A DNA stretch of 64,000 nucleotides. It comes from Myxococcus virescens (lineage in GTDB: Bacteria > Myxococcota > Myxococcia > Myxococcales > Myxococcaceae). Made by a program: the position numbers and the translations under genes. The stretch is taken from contig NZ_FNAJ01000005.1 of NCBI RefSeq assembly GCF_900101905.1, positions 511,293 through 575,292 on the forward strand, in the 5' to 3' direction. Shown here piece after piece: positions 15,579 to 23,246 of this stretch (positions are counted from its first letter, which is position 1; the number at the start of each line of letters is the position of its first letter). A model generated the notes under the pieces. That model ran no database searches. It saw only the letters and a program-made list of their open reading frames with translations, and had not been told where the DNA came from.

Positions 15579-18548
15579 TCAGTGGGCCATCATCACGACG
15601 TCACTGGCCGAAGGCACATCCACGACGCGGACCTCCGGTCCGCCGGGGGTCTCCACGTGGAAGTTGCCCCACACCAGCGTGTACCGCCCGGGCCGCAGGC
15701 CGCTCAGGCGGACCTGCTCCGACCGGGGCTGGTACACGACCTGCGCCCAGCGCGAGCGCATCAACGCCACCGCCGGAGGATTGCCCACCGCCCCCAGCTC
15801 TCCCGCGACGACCCACAGCGCCCGGCCCCGCTCCGGCTTCACCTGGACGGCCAGCGACGCGGTGCCCGGCGCCGGGCCCAGGTCCAGCGACATCTCCGAG
15901 CCGCCAACCTGCACCACCAGCGCCGGCTCGCCAGAGAACTCCCGGTTCGCGCCCAGCGCGAAGCGGTAGTTGCCCGGGGAGACCTCCACGCTGTAGCCGC
16001 CATCCGGCCCGGTGACGATGGTGAGCGGTTCGCTGCGGTCCGCGTTGACGGCCTCGACCTCGAAGCCCGCCGCGGGGCTCCCGTCCGGGCGGTACACCCG
16101 GCCGCTCAAACGCGTGGCCTGCCGCAGCTTGAGCTCCACCGGTCCCCGCGCGCCCCGCTCCAACGACTGGGTGGCGCTCAACCGCCCCTTGCGCGCCGTG
16201 AGCGAGTAACGCGTCACATAGGGCGGGCTGGCCACCGTGAAGGTGCCGTCCGGCCCGGAGAGCACGGAGTCGTCACAGACGTCGCACGACACCACGGCAT
16301 CTGGCACCGGCCCACCGCCCTCGTCGACCACGCGGCCCGAGACACCCGGCAGCTTCTCCAGCACCAGGTCTCCCAGGTCGGGCGAGACCGGGCGATCCAC
16401 CATCATCGGCTCGTAGCCCGCCGCGTCCACCGATGCGATGACGCGGTCGCCCGCCGTGGGCAACGGCAGCTCGAAGCGGCCATCCGGTGCATTCACATCG
16501 TGCTCGTCCACGCGAAAGCGGCGCACCGGCTCACCGTCATCACCCACGACACGCCCGCGATAGACGTCGCGCTTCCTGAGCACCACTCGCACCGGAGGGC
16601 CACCCGCCTTGCCCTCGGCGCGCTCGATCTGGTCGTAGCCCGGGTGCCTCACCTCCAAGCGGTAGCCCCGGTCCGGCCGCAGCGCACGGAACTCGAAACG
16701 GCCGCTCGCGTCGGACTGCACGGGCTCCGCGCCACGGGGCACCACCACCAGCGTGGCGCCCGCTACCGGCGCGTTCTGCCCGTCCACCACCTCGCCACTG
16801 AGCGGCGCTCCGGGCCTCAGCTCCGCTTCCAGCTTCAGCGTCTGCCCATCCGTCAGCGTCACCTCCCGGCGCTCCGACGGCTGATAGTCGGGATGGGACG
16901 CCATCATCGAATACGTGCCCGCGGGCATCCCGCGCATCGGGACCATGCCATCCGAGCCGGACGGCCGGTCACTCCGGAAGATGCCTTGCTGATCAACCCA
17001 CAGCACCACGTCCGCGCCTTCCACGCGGCGGCCCTCCGCGGAGACGGTCACTTCCAACGACGCGCGAGGCTCCAGTGCCAGTTGCACGTCGGTGGCCGGC
17101 GCGGTCACCTTCAGCTGGCCACCGCCCCACTCCGAGTGGTGCGCGTGGAGCTCGTAGAGCCCCGGCGTGGGCACCTGCGCGCTGAAGTGCCCTTCCGCGT
17201 CCGCCAGCGTCGACGCACCCGTGGGCTGCACCAACACGGACACGCCCGGCGCGGGCCGGCCATAGACATCCAGCACCTGCCCGCTGATGACGGTGGCGCG
17301 CTCCATCTCCAGTTCGAGCGCCGTCTCCCCTGGCGTCACCTTCGCGGGCAGCTGCGCATCACGGAAGCCCTCGGCCTGACCGGTCAGCACGTAGCTGCCC
17401 ACGGCCAGGGGGCCCAGCGTCACCAACGCGCCGTTGCCACCGCGCGCCTGCCGGACAACCTCCCCCGTCGGCATGCGCAACAGCAGCTCCGGTTGCGGCA
17501 CGGGCTGCCCGTCTTCATCCACCACCGTGACGAGCAGGCTCCCCGCTTCCTCCAGCGCCAGCGTCACCTGGGTGACGTGCTCGTCCAGCGTCAAGACGCG
17601 GGGCACGGACGCCAGGCCCTTGGCATCCGCGGTCACCACCAATTGGTCCGGATACAAGCCGGTGAAGCGCACCGGAGTACCGTCCGTGCGCAGCTCCCGC
17701 GACAGGTGGTCCGCGCGCAGCCGCACCAGCGCGGCCGCGGGGGAACCATTTCGGGTGACGCGGACCTCCAGGGTGCGCGCGGGCGTCAGCTTCAGGCGCA
17801 CGGGCTGTGGCCCCGCCTCCACCTGGGCCCCCACCGCGGGCAGGTACCCCTCCGCCGTAGCCAGCACATAGAAAGGCCCTTCGCCCAGGCCCGTCAGGGT
17901 GAAGCGGCCATCCGCTCCGCTCGTGGACTCGAAGTGCAGCGGCGCCCGCCGCGACATTCCGTGCACGTGAGCCCCTGCCAAGGGCCGGCCAGCGTCGTCC
18001 ACCACCTGCCCCACCAGGGTGCGCAGCGGCGGCAGGTACAGCTCAACCGGGTCCCCAGGCGCGGCCCGCTCGCGGAGCGCGACGCCCAGCCCTGGCGCGC
18101 GGGCCCACACGGAGAAGGACACGCCAGCCAGTTGCTCGAAGCGGAAGCGCCCTTCCGCGTCCGTGCTGACCGTGGCCCGCGGCGTCAGGAAGCCCTGCTG
18201 CTGCTCGAAGAACGCCAGCGTGTGCAGCGCCGTCTCACGCGCCTGGCAGGACAGGAGCGCCTGGCCACATGCATCACAATGAACGCCCAGGAGCGTCCGC
18301 TCCGCGCTGGCGGCCAGGAACACCTCCGCGCCCGCGACGGGACGACCCGAGGCGTCCAGCACACGTCCCGTGAGCGTCAGCCCCTCGCCCGCGGAGGCCA
18401 CGTCCACGGCGGCGAACTCCGGCAGGGCCTTGCCAGTGGAGGCGTGTGAGTCGCGAGCGGCGGGCCCCGTCTCCGTTCCGGGCCACAGCCACACCAGCCC
18501 TGCCGCGAGCAGGGTCGCCATCACGCCTATGACAATCCAGTTGCGCAT
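15579..18548 (-). CDS. Large envelope protein of tandem carboxypeptidase-regulatory-like domains (989 aa)
   Basis: An N-terminal hydrophobic segment (residues 3-24) anchors or exports it. The remainder is about ten repeats of the all-beta carboxypeptidase regulatory-like / CNA-B-like fold, each marked by patterns such as VLDASGRPVAGAEVFL, VVDDAGRPLAGAHVHG, VVDGQNAPVAGATLVV and VYRPDGSPAAGFEVEA, followed by a DADGRF..GL-type strand. Such proteins form long rods on the cell surface or in the periplasm. Unusual are two CxxC-containing inserts, HCDACGQALLSC near residue 95 and SCDVCDD near residue 760, which could bind metal or form disulfides. No catalytic domain is visible. Start ATG 18546-18548. 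Confidence 0.8.
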   Translation of the reverse strand: MRNWIVIGVMATLLAAGLVWLWPGTETGPAARDSHASTGKALPEFAAVDVASAGEGLTLTGRVLDASGRPVAGAEVFLAASAERTLLGVHCDACGQALLSCQARETALHTLAFFEQQQGFLTPRATVSTDAEGRFRFEQLAGVSFSVWARAPGLGVALRERAAPGDPVELYLPPLRTLVGQVVDDAGRPLAGAHVHGMSRRAPLHFESTSGADGRFTLTGLGEGPFYVLATAEGYLPAVGAQVEAGPQPVRLKLTPARTLEVRVTRNGSPAAALVRLRADHLSRELRTDGTPVRFTGLYPDQLVVTADAKGLASVPRVLTLDEHVTQVTLALEEAGSLLVTVVDEDGQPVPQPELLLRMPTGEVVRQARGGNGALVTLGPLAVGSYVLTGQAEGFRDAQLPAKVTPGETALELEMERATVISGQVLDVYGRPAPGVSVLVQPTGASTLADAEGHFSAQVPTPGLYELHAHHSEWGGGQLKVTAPATDVQLALEPRASLEVTVSAEGRRVEGADVVLWVDQQGIFRSDRPSGSDGMVPMRGMPAGTYSMMASHPDYQPSERREVTLTDGQTLKLEAELRPGAPLSGEVVDGQNAPVAGATLVVVPRGAEPVQSDASGRFEFRALRPDRGYRLEVRHPGYDQIERAEGKAGGPPVRVVLRKRDVYRGRVVGDDGEPVRRFRVDEHDVNAPDGRFELPLPTAGDRVIASVDAAGYEPMMVDRPVSPDLGDLVLEKLPGVSGRVVDEGGGPVPDAVVSCDVCDDSVLSGPDGTFTVASPPYVTRYSLTARKGRLSATQSLERGARGPVELKLRQATRLSGRVYRPDGSPAAGFEVEAVNADRSEPLTIVTGPDGGYSVEVSPGNYRFALGANREFSGEPALVVQVGGSEMSLDLGPAPGTASLAVQVKPERGRALWVVAGELGAVGNPPAVALMRSRWAQVVYQPRSEQVRLSGLRPGRYTLVWGNFHVETPGGPEVRVVDVPSASDVVMMAH

Positions 18549-18650
18549 GCGCAGACGGCGCGGACGTTAGCCCGGGGCCGGGCGCGGAACGGCCGATTCC
18601 CCCTGAAAATTCCGGACGCGTCCTTTCCCGAACGCATGGGCGAGCCGCGC

Positions 18651-19211
18651 CTACAGCTTGTCTTCGAGGTCATCCAGGCGCTTCTCGACCCGCTCGAAAC
18701 GCTCCTGGGTCGAATCCGCCATGGAAGTCAGCAGCCGGGCCATGCGGCCCGCGTGGGCCTCCATCCGGCTCATGCGTCCCGACACGGAACGCAGCCCCAC
18801 GATCATGGACTCCACGGTCGACATCATCGTCTCCATGTTGCCCATCATGGAGTCCATGTTCGTCTGCATGGCCGCCATGTTCGTCCGCATGGCCACCATG
18901 TTCGACTGCATGACCGCCATGTTCGTCTGCATGGTCGCCATGTTCGTCTGCATGGTCGCCATGTTCGACCGCATGGTCGCCATACCGGCTCGCATGGCCC
19001 CCATGCCCATCGCCATGCCTTCGACGTCCCCCTGCGTCGCCCTCAGCTCATGGCGCAGCTCAACCACCTCGCCCAGGAACTTCACCACCACGTCGCCGCC
19101 CACCGCCCTCGCCATACGTCGCCCTCCGACAACGGAACGGCGCGAACGTACCTGGGACGTCTGACGTGCTTGGGATTCGGGACGAAGCGACTTCGGTCGA
19201 CGAGGGGCCAT
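18651..19211 (-). CDS. Methionine-heptad coiled-coil protein (186 aa)
   Basis: Residues 1-30 are basic. A central region (about 70-130) consists of near-perfect seven-residue repeats of the form NMATMQT, with Met at the two core (a/d) positions, encoded by a 21-bp tandem repeat. Flanking regions continue as heptads, ending in ERFERVEKRLDDLEDKL, a classical coiled coil. It should be a rod-like oligomer without catalytic function. The start at 19209-19211 has AGGAGG seven bases upstream and lies 11 bases after the PP2C gene, so it is almost surely in that operon. An alternative Met33 start has no such site. I know no family for it. Confidence 0.72.
   Translation of the reverse strand: MAPRRPKSLRPESQARQTSQVRSRRSVVGGRRMARAVGGDVVVKFLGEVVELRHELRATQGDVEGMAMGMGAMRAGMATMRSNMATMQTNMATMQTNMAVMQSNMVAMRTNMAAMQTNMDSMMGNMETMMSTVESMIVGLRSVSGRMSRMEAHAGRMARLLTSMADSTQERFERVEKRLDDLEDKL
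18834..19001 (-). repeat. 21-bp tandem repeat, eight units, inside the Met-heptad gene
   Basis: Eight consecutive 21-base units begin at 18834, each close to CATGTTCGTCTGCATGGTCGC read on the plus strand (20 bases plus a final C). Two adjacent units at 18918-18959 are identical. One unit encodes exactly one seven-residue heptad, so gain or loss of units would lengthen or shorten the coiled coil without a frameshift. Confidence 0.9.
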
Positions 19212-19222
19212 GACGCGTCCTC

Positions 19223-20497
19223 CTACTCCTCGGCGAACGGAGCAATCGCCTGGGCCACGGCCAGTTCCTGCCGTGCCTCGCTGAGCTCCGAGTTGGTGGC
19301 GCGAAGCCGGTCGCTGAGCACCTGGACGAAGCTCCAGAGCATCTTCACCGCGAGGATGGACTCGCGCTTCATCAGGCCCATCAGGTCCGGCCGCGAGATG
19401 ACCATGGTGCGTGTGGGCTCCGTCGCCCGCACCGTCGCTGAACGCGGCGCGTTGTCGATGAGCCCCATCTCTCCGAAGTGGCCCCCCGCGCGCAGCTCGG
19501 CGATCTCCACGCCGTTCTTCTCGATGGCCACCCGGCCCCGGATGACGACGAAGAGCTCCTCGCCCGGCTGCCCCTCCACCACGATTTCACGCCCCGCGGG
19601 ATACGTGCGCGTGGTCGCGATGGACAGCACCGCCGTCTGCTCCTTGTAGGTGAGGTGACGGAAGAGCGGAATCTTGCGCAGCGCCTCCATGCGCGACTGC
19701 GCTTCGCTCGACTCCTCGCTGACGCTGGAGCCTTCGCCCGCGACCTTCACCACCACCGCGGTGATGTTGTCCTTGCCTCCGCGCTCGTTGGCGACGTCGA
19801 TGAAGCGCTTGGGCAGGTCCGCGGGCGCGATGCCAGCGATGAGCGGAAGGACCTCCTCGTCCTCGACATAGCCGTGCAGGCCGTCCGAGCAGAGGATGAA
19901 CATGTCCCCGGGCACCAGGTCCACGATGAGCGTGTCGACCTGGACGGACTCCTGGATGCCCACCGCGCGGGTAATCACGTTGCGGTACTGCGAGTTGGCG
20001 GCCTGGTCCTTGGTAATCGTGCCGGCCTTGAGCTGCGCGGCGACCAGCGTGTGGTCCTCCGTCAGCCGGTGACACTGGCCATGCCGCACCAGGTAGACAC
20101 GGCTGTCACCCACGTGGCCGATGACGCCCTTGTTGCCGCCCACCGCGAGGCACACGAACGTCGTGCCCATGCCGCGCTTGGTCGCGTCCGACATCGCCGT
20201 CCGGTAGATGTCCGCGCACGCGCGCTGGACGGCCACCTCGACGAGCGCCGCCGCCGCGGAGCGGCTGTCCGGCGTCGGGTTGATACCCAGGTCCTTCAAC
20301 AGATGGCGGTTGGCGGAGATGTGCTGCTTGACGACCTCCGTGGCCCGGTTGCTCGCGACCTCGCCGGCCGCGTGACCGCCCATGCCGTCAGCCACCACGT
20401 AGAGACCGAGCGCCGCATCCACCAGCATCGCGTCTTCGTTGTGCTGCCGCTTGCGGCCGACGTCGGTCAGTCCAAAAGCTTCTGTGGTCAAGGCCAC
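19223..20497 (-). CDS. PP2C-type Ser/Thr phosphatase fused to a cyclic-nucleotide-binding domain
   Basis: The N-terminal PP2C domain (about residues 5-240) has all metal-binding motifs: KRQHNEDAM, VADGMGGHAAGE, GDSRVYLVR, LCSDGLHGYV and GGKDNITAVVV. The C-terminal domain (about 275-400) is a cyclic-nucleotide-binding fold with the phosphate-binding cassette FGEMGLIDNAPRSATVRA. The enzyme should dephosphorylate Ser/Thr-phosphoproteins, with cAMP or a related nucleotide as regulator. I chose the GTG at 20495-20497, preceded by GGGAG eight bases upstream; a start at 20551 is possible but has no good site. It follows an FHA gene (70 bases) and precedes the Met-heptad gene (11 bases), giving a phosphothreonine-signalling row. 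Confidence 0.9.
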   Translation of the reverse strand: MALTTEAFGLTDVGRKRQHNEDAMLVDAALGLYVVADGMGGHAAGEVASNRATEVVKQHISANRHLLKDLGINPTPDSRSAAAALVEVAVQRACADIYRTAMSDATKRGMGTTFVCLAVGGNKGVIGHVGDSRVYLVRHGQCHRLTEDHTLVAAQLKAGTITKDQAANSQYRNVITRAVGIQESVQVDTLIVDLVPGDMFILCSDGLHGYVEDEEVLPLIAGIAPADLPKRFIDVANERGGKDNITAVVVKVAGEGSSVSEESSEAQSRMEALRKIPLFRHLTYKEQTAVLSIATTRTYPAGREIVVEGQPGEELFVVIRGRVAIEKNGVEIAELRAGGHFGEMGLIDNAPRSATVRATEPTRTMVISRPDLMGLMKRESILAVKMLWSFVQVLSDRLRATNSELSEARQELAVAQAIAPFAEE

Positions 20498-20567
20498 CGC
20501 GAACACTCCCGTGTGTGACAGAGGGCGACTCCGCACGTTACGCAGGCCCACGAAGACGTGGCAAGGC

Positions 20568-21080
20568 TCAGGGAGCCATCCTCACGGCCAGCATCCGCAC
20601 AAAACCGCTGGTCGTGTAGAACCCGACCTCCACCTGGCCGAAGCGCAACCGAGCTCCATCCGCCACCGGAACGGCCTTCCGGGGCACGAGGCGGACGCCC
20701 CCCGCCCAGGAGCCATTCTTGGACCCGGCGTCCGTCAGCAGGAAGCCCGCATGGCCTTCCTCCCGGCTGAACCAGGCGTGGAACCGGGACACGCTCCCGT
20801 CGTCCAGGACCACGTCGTTGTTGCCCGTCCGCCCCACGGTGATGCCCCGCCCGAAGGCGTTCGTCCGCGATTTCACGACGGGAAACACCAAGGGCCCGCT
20901 GGCCCCCAGCGTGGGGTTCCCCGCGTTCGTCACCGTCTTCAGACGGTACTCCTCCCCGTCCCCGCCGCGGTCTTCCTCCGTCGCTGGAGTGAAGACGAGC
21001 AGCGCGGCTGGCAGGTTCCGCTCGAAGACTTCTCGGTTGCGGAGGTATCGCGACACATGGGCACTGAGCGGCTCGGGCAT
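20568..21080 (-). CDS. FHA-domain protein (170 aa)
   Basis: A phosphothreonine-recognition protein. The FHA core lies at about residues 75-150: GITVGRTGNNDVVLDDGSVS, then RFHAWF, LLTDAGSKNGSWAGG, and ARLRFGQVEVGFY. The canonical GR, SxxH (SRFH) and NG residues are all present, so it should bind phosphopeptides. The first about 70 residues are polar and of unknown role. No TM or signal sequence. It lies directly upstream of the PP2C-CNB gene, so it probably reads or docks substrates of a kinase/phosphatase pair. Confidence 0.88.
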   Translation of the reverse strand: MPEPLSAHVSRYLRNREVFERNLPAALLVFTPATEEDRGGDGEEYRLKTVTNAGNPTLGASGPLVFPVVKSRTNAFGRGITVGRTGNNDVVLDDGSVSRFHAWFSREEGHAGFLLTDAGSKNGSWAGGVRLVPRKAVPVADGARLRFGQVEVGFYTTSGFVRMLAVRMAP

Positions 21081-21127
21081 ACGCGGCGTGCGAACAGGGT
21101 GCTCGCAAGCCGCACTCTACGCAAAGC

Positions 21128-21733
21128 CTAGCGCCAATCCACGAACAACCCGACCATCGGGCCACCTACGAAGAAGCGGGCAAGGCTGCGGCGCTTGTAG
21201 CCAAATACCTCGGCATACCCCACAGCGAGCCCACCGGCGATGTCCCCGAACTGGTAGCCCAGGTGGACGCGGCCCTCGATGAGGCCCGCCACGCGCCGGT
21301 CCTTCTCCAGCCCACCGTCGAAGTCCGCGCCGTAGAAGACGGGACCGCCGGTGACCTGGAAGCCCCAGTGCACCTGGCCGGGCAGGTGGTTCCGGTAGCC
21401 CACACCCACCTGCGGGCTGTGCTGGTAGAATGAGCGGACCGCGTTCTGCGCCTTGCCCTCCTCGGCATCGGGGAACGCGAGCCCCCACGACAGACTGCCC
21501 TCCAGCAGCAAGGCGAAGGCGTCCTTGCGGTCCTGGTAGAAGGTGAACTGCCACTGCACCTTCGTCTGGGAGGCCACCAGGCCATCCTGGGCGCTGACCC
21601 CCAGAAGCACGCCGCGAGGCGCCCAGGCGGGCGTCGGAGAGCGGTGCTCAGGAGGCCGCCGCGCCTCCTGCGCGCCCGCGGAAGAGGCCAGACCAAGAAC
21701 ACCAACCAGCAGAACGGGGAGCTTGCGGAGCAT
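21128..21733 (-). CDS. Exported beta-barrel-like protein (201 aa), unknown
   Basis: A clear signal peptide (MLRKLPVLLVGVLGLASSAGAQ) is followed by alternating hydrophobic strands with aromatic residues (WQFTFYQD, FALLLEGSLSWGLAF, VHWGFQVTGGPVFYG, VHLGYQFGDIAGGLAVGYAE) and the chain ends in a hydrophobic strand FFVGGPMVGLFVDWR. The pattern suggests a small outer-membrane beta-barrel, ending near an aromatic residue as such proteins often do. No named family is recognised. It lies 47 bases upstream of the FHA gene on the same strand. Confidence 0.65.
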   Translation of the reverse strand: MLRKLPVLLVGVLGLASSAGAQEARRPPEHRSPTPAWAPRGVLLGVSAQDGLVASQTKVQWQFTFYQDRKDAFALLLEGSLSWGLAFPDAEEGKAQNAVRSFYQHSPQVGVGYRNHLPGQVHWGFQVTGGPVFYGADFDGGLEKDRRVAGLIEGRVHLGYQFGDIAGGLAVGYAEVFGYKRRSLARFFVGGPMVGLFVDWR

Positions 21734-21879
21734 GGGAGCCTCTTCCCGCCATGGCGCGGCCCGCTTGTCAACGGACTGTTCGTTTGGTTATGACGCGCCT
21801 TTGTTACCTTCGGATGGGCCCAGGCCGGGGATGTCCTCCCGGAACCGCTCACCGCGGGGCACAAGGAGCTGAACCCCGC

Positions 21880-22083
21880 ATGCCAGTCGTGACAGTCCGG
21901 GCCGGAAACAAACAGCGCCCGGGTAGGTTCGACGTACTCGTCCGCAAGACCACGGAGAAGGTCTCCGACCTGTTGGAGGAAAGTGACAGGGTGCTCGTGG
22001 TCTACGAGCAGGGCTGCGCGAGCCTCTACTACGAGCGCGAAGGCGACATGCCCCACGCGCCCACGGTGAACCGCCCTTCCTGA
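21880..22083 (+). CDS. Small hypothetical protein (67 aa)
   Basis: A short, soluble, charged protein: MPVVTVRAGNKQRPGRFDVL, then a helix KTTEKVSDLLEESD, a strand RVLVVYEQG and a Tyr/Glu-rich end. I chose the ATG at 21880 because AAGGAG lies about 11 bases before it and the frame upstream shows no coding character. Codon use is typical of the genome. It stands alone, convergent with the arginine-deiminase-family gene. Function is unknown. Confidence 0.55.
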   Translation: MPVVTVRAGNKQRPGRFDVLVRKTTEKVSDLLEESDRVLVVYEQGCASLYYEREGDMPHAPTVNRPS

Positions 22084-22107
22084 GCGCGAATCGCCGGCGG
22101 TCCTTCG

Positions 22108-23052
22108 CTACACCGCGCGCCGGCGCAGGGGCATCGTAAGACACCGGACGCTGCCGTTGCCTCGCTCCAGCGCCTCGATGTCGACGCTCGCCACCTCGAT
22201 GCCGGCCACCTTCGCCAAAGGACGAAGGCCCACCGAGGCGCTCTCCGAGGCGAGAATCAGGTTGGGCCCCACGTAGATGAAGTTCGACATGAAGCCGCTC
22301 TCCCCTTTCGGCTCGAAGGGGATGACGCGGCGGCCCCGCTGGGCGAAGTAGCCGTCAAAGGGCTCCCAGTGCGGCGCCACCCCCTGTGCGAACACCTGGA
22401 TGGGCGTGTGGCGAAGAAAGGCCCGCGCCACCACCGCCTGCGGCCCAAGCACGTTGAAGGCCAGATCCAGGTGGATGATGCCCAGGTTCTCCGGGATGCG
22501 GACGACGGCGGCCTCGCGGAAGCCTGAACGCCACGCCAGCTCCAGGAAGGGTTGAAGCGCCCGCGCGTCGCTGCGCAGCCCCACGTTGACCAGCAACCGC
22601 TCCGCGTCGAGCACGAAGACGTCCCCGAACTCGATGCGCGCGGACGTCGCGCCCTCGTCGCTCGACAGGTCCGGCTGGAGCTGGGACAGCGCGCGGTGCG
22701 CCACGTCGAACTCCGCCAGCCGCACGGGAAAGGCCGCAGTGCCCGTCACCAACTGACGCCCGAGCACCGCCGCGGTATCGCGGACAAACACCCGGTTCAC
22801 CGTGGTGTCGCTCACCGCGCGCTCGCGCTCCGGTAGCAGCTCCCACAGGTCAATCGTCTGGCAGCCGAGACGCGTCAGCGTGTCCCGCAGGCGGCCAAAG
22901 GCGTCCTCCGCCTCACTGCGCGTGACAGGCCGCATGAAGCCGACCGCCGCCACCTCCTCCGCGCTGGTGACGTCCAGCGCCGCGGGCCGGAACACCGCCA
23001 CGCAATCCAACTGGCCTGATTCGGACCAGCACTCGAACTCGCTGAACGCCAT
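22108..23052 (-). CDS. Arginine deiminase / dimethylargininase-family protein
   Basis: A 314-aa member of the guanidine-modifying (pentein) superfamily. Family marks are NRVFVRDTAAVLGRQLV (Asp/Arg guanidine-binding strand), the catalytic His region GIIHLDLAFNVLG, FEPKGESGFMSNF, and the catalytic Cys in RGNGSVRCLTMPL near the C-terminus. It should hydrolyse a guanidino or methylguanidino group, giving citrulline or a similar product, though amidinotransferase activity is not excluded. I prefer the ATG at 23050-23052; a GTG 20 codons upstream is open. It is transcribed away from the NRPS cluster across a low-GC intergenic region, so a part in supplying ornithine/citrulline or in tailoring is possible but unproven. 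Confidence 0.72.
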   Translation of the reverse strand: MAFSEFECWSESGQLDCVAVFRPAALDVTSAEEVAAVGFMRPVTRSEAEDAFGRLRDTLTRLGCQTIDLWELLPERERAVSDTTVNRVFVRDTAAVLGRQLVTGTAAFPVRLAEFDVAHRALSQLQPDLSSDEGATSARIEFGDVFVLDAERLLVNVGLRSDARALQPFLELAWRSGFREAAVVRIPENLGIIHLDLAFNVLGPQAVVARAFLRHTPIQVFAQGVAPHWEPFDGYFAQRGRRVIPFEPKGESGFMSNFIYVGPNLILASESASVGLRPLAKVAGIEVASVDIEALERGNGSVRCLTMPLRRRAV

Positions 23053-23246
23053 CTGCAAGCACCTGTCGTCACAGCGGTGAGTCAGCCCTGACTCCTGGCG
23101 CCGAGACCCCACCTGGAAAGCGCCAACCCCTGCCTGAGCGCTGGCACCAGAAATTTACCTCGGAACTCCGTCAAGACTAGTCGGATTCAAAACGATTTCA
23201 TAATAATCCAGATCTGCAGGATTACACTCCAGGTCCGTGATTTTCC
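23053..23246. promoter_or_regulatory. Divergent low-GC intergenic region upstream of the NRPS/PKS cluster
   Basis: About 190 bases separate the deiminase-family gene from the first megasynthase. From about 23150 to 23240 the DNA is strikingly A/T-rich for this genome (for example ATTTCATAATAATCC), as expected for a promoter or regulator-binding region. I could not fit a convincing -35/-10 pair with normal spacing on either strand, nor a clear inverted repeat. Control of both flanking genes from here is inferred from layout. Confidence 0.5.

Noticed and set aside
23142..23160. Possible sigma-54 promoter (TGGCAC) before the NRPS cluster
   Set aside because: TGGCAC is present but the -12 element GC is missing (ATTTA in its place), so the consensus is not met.
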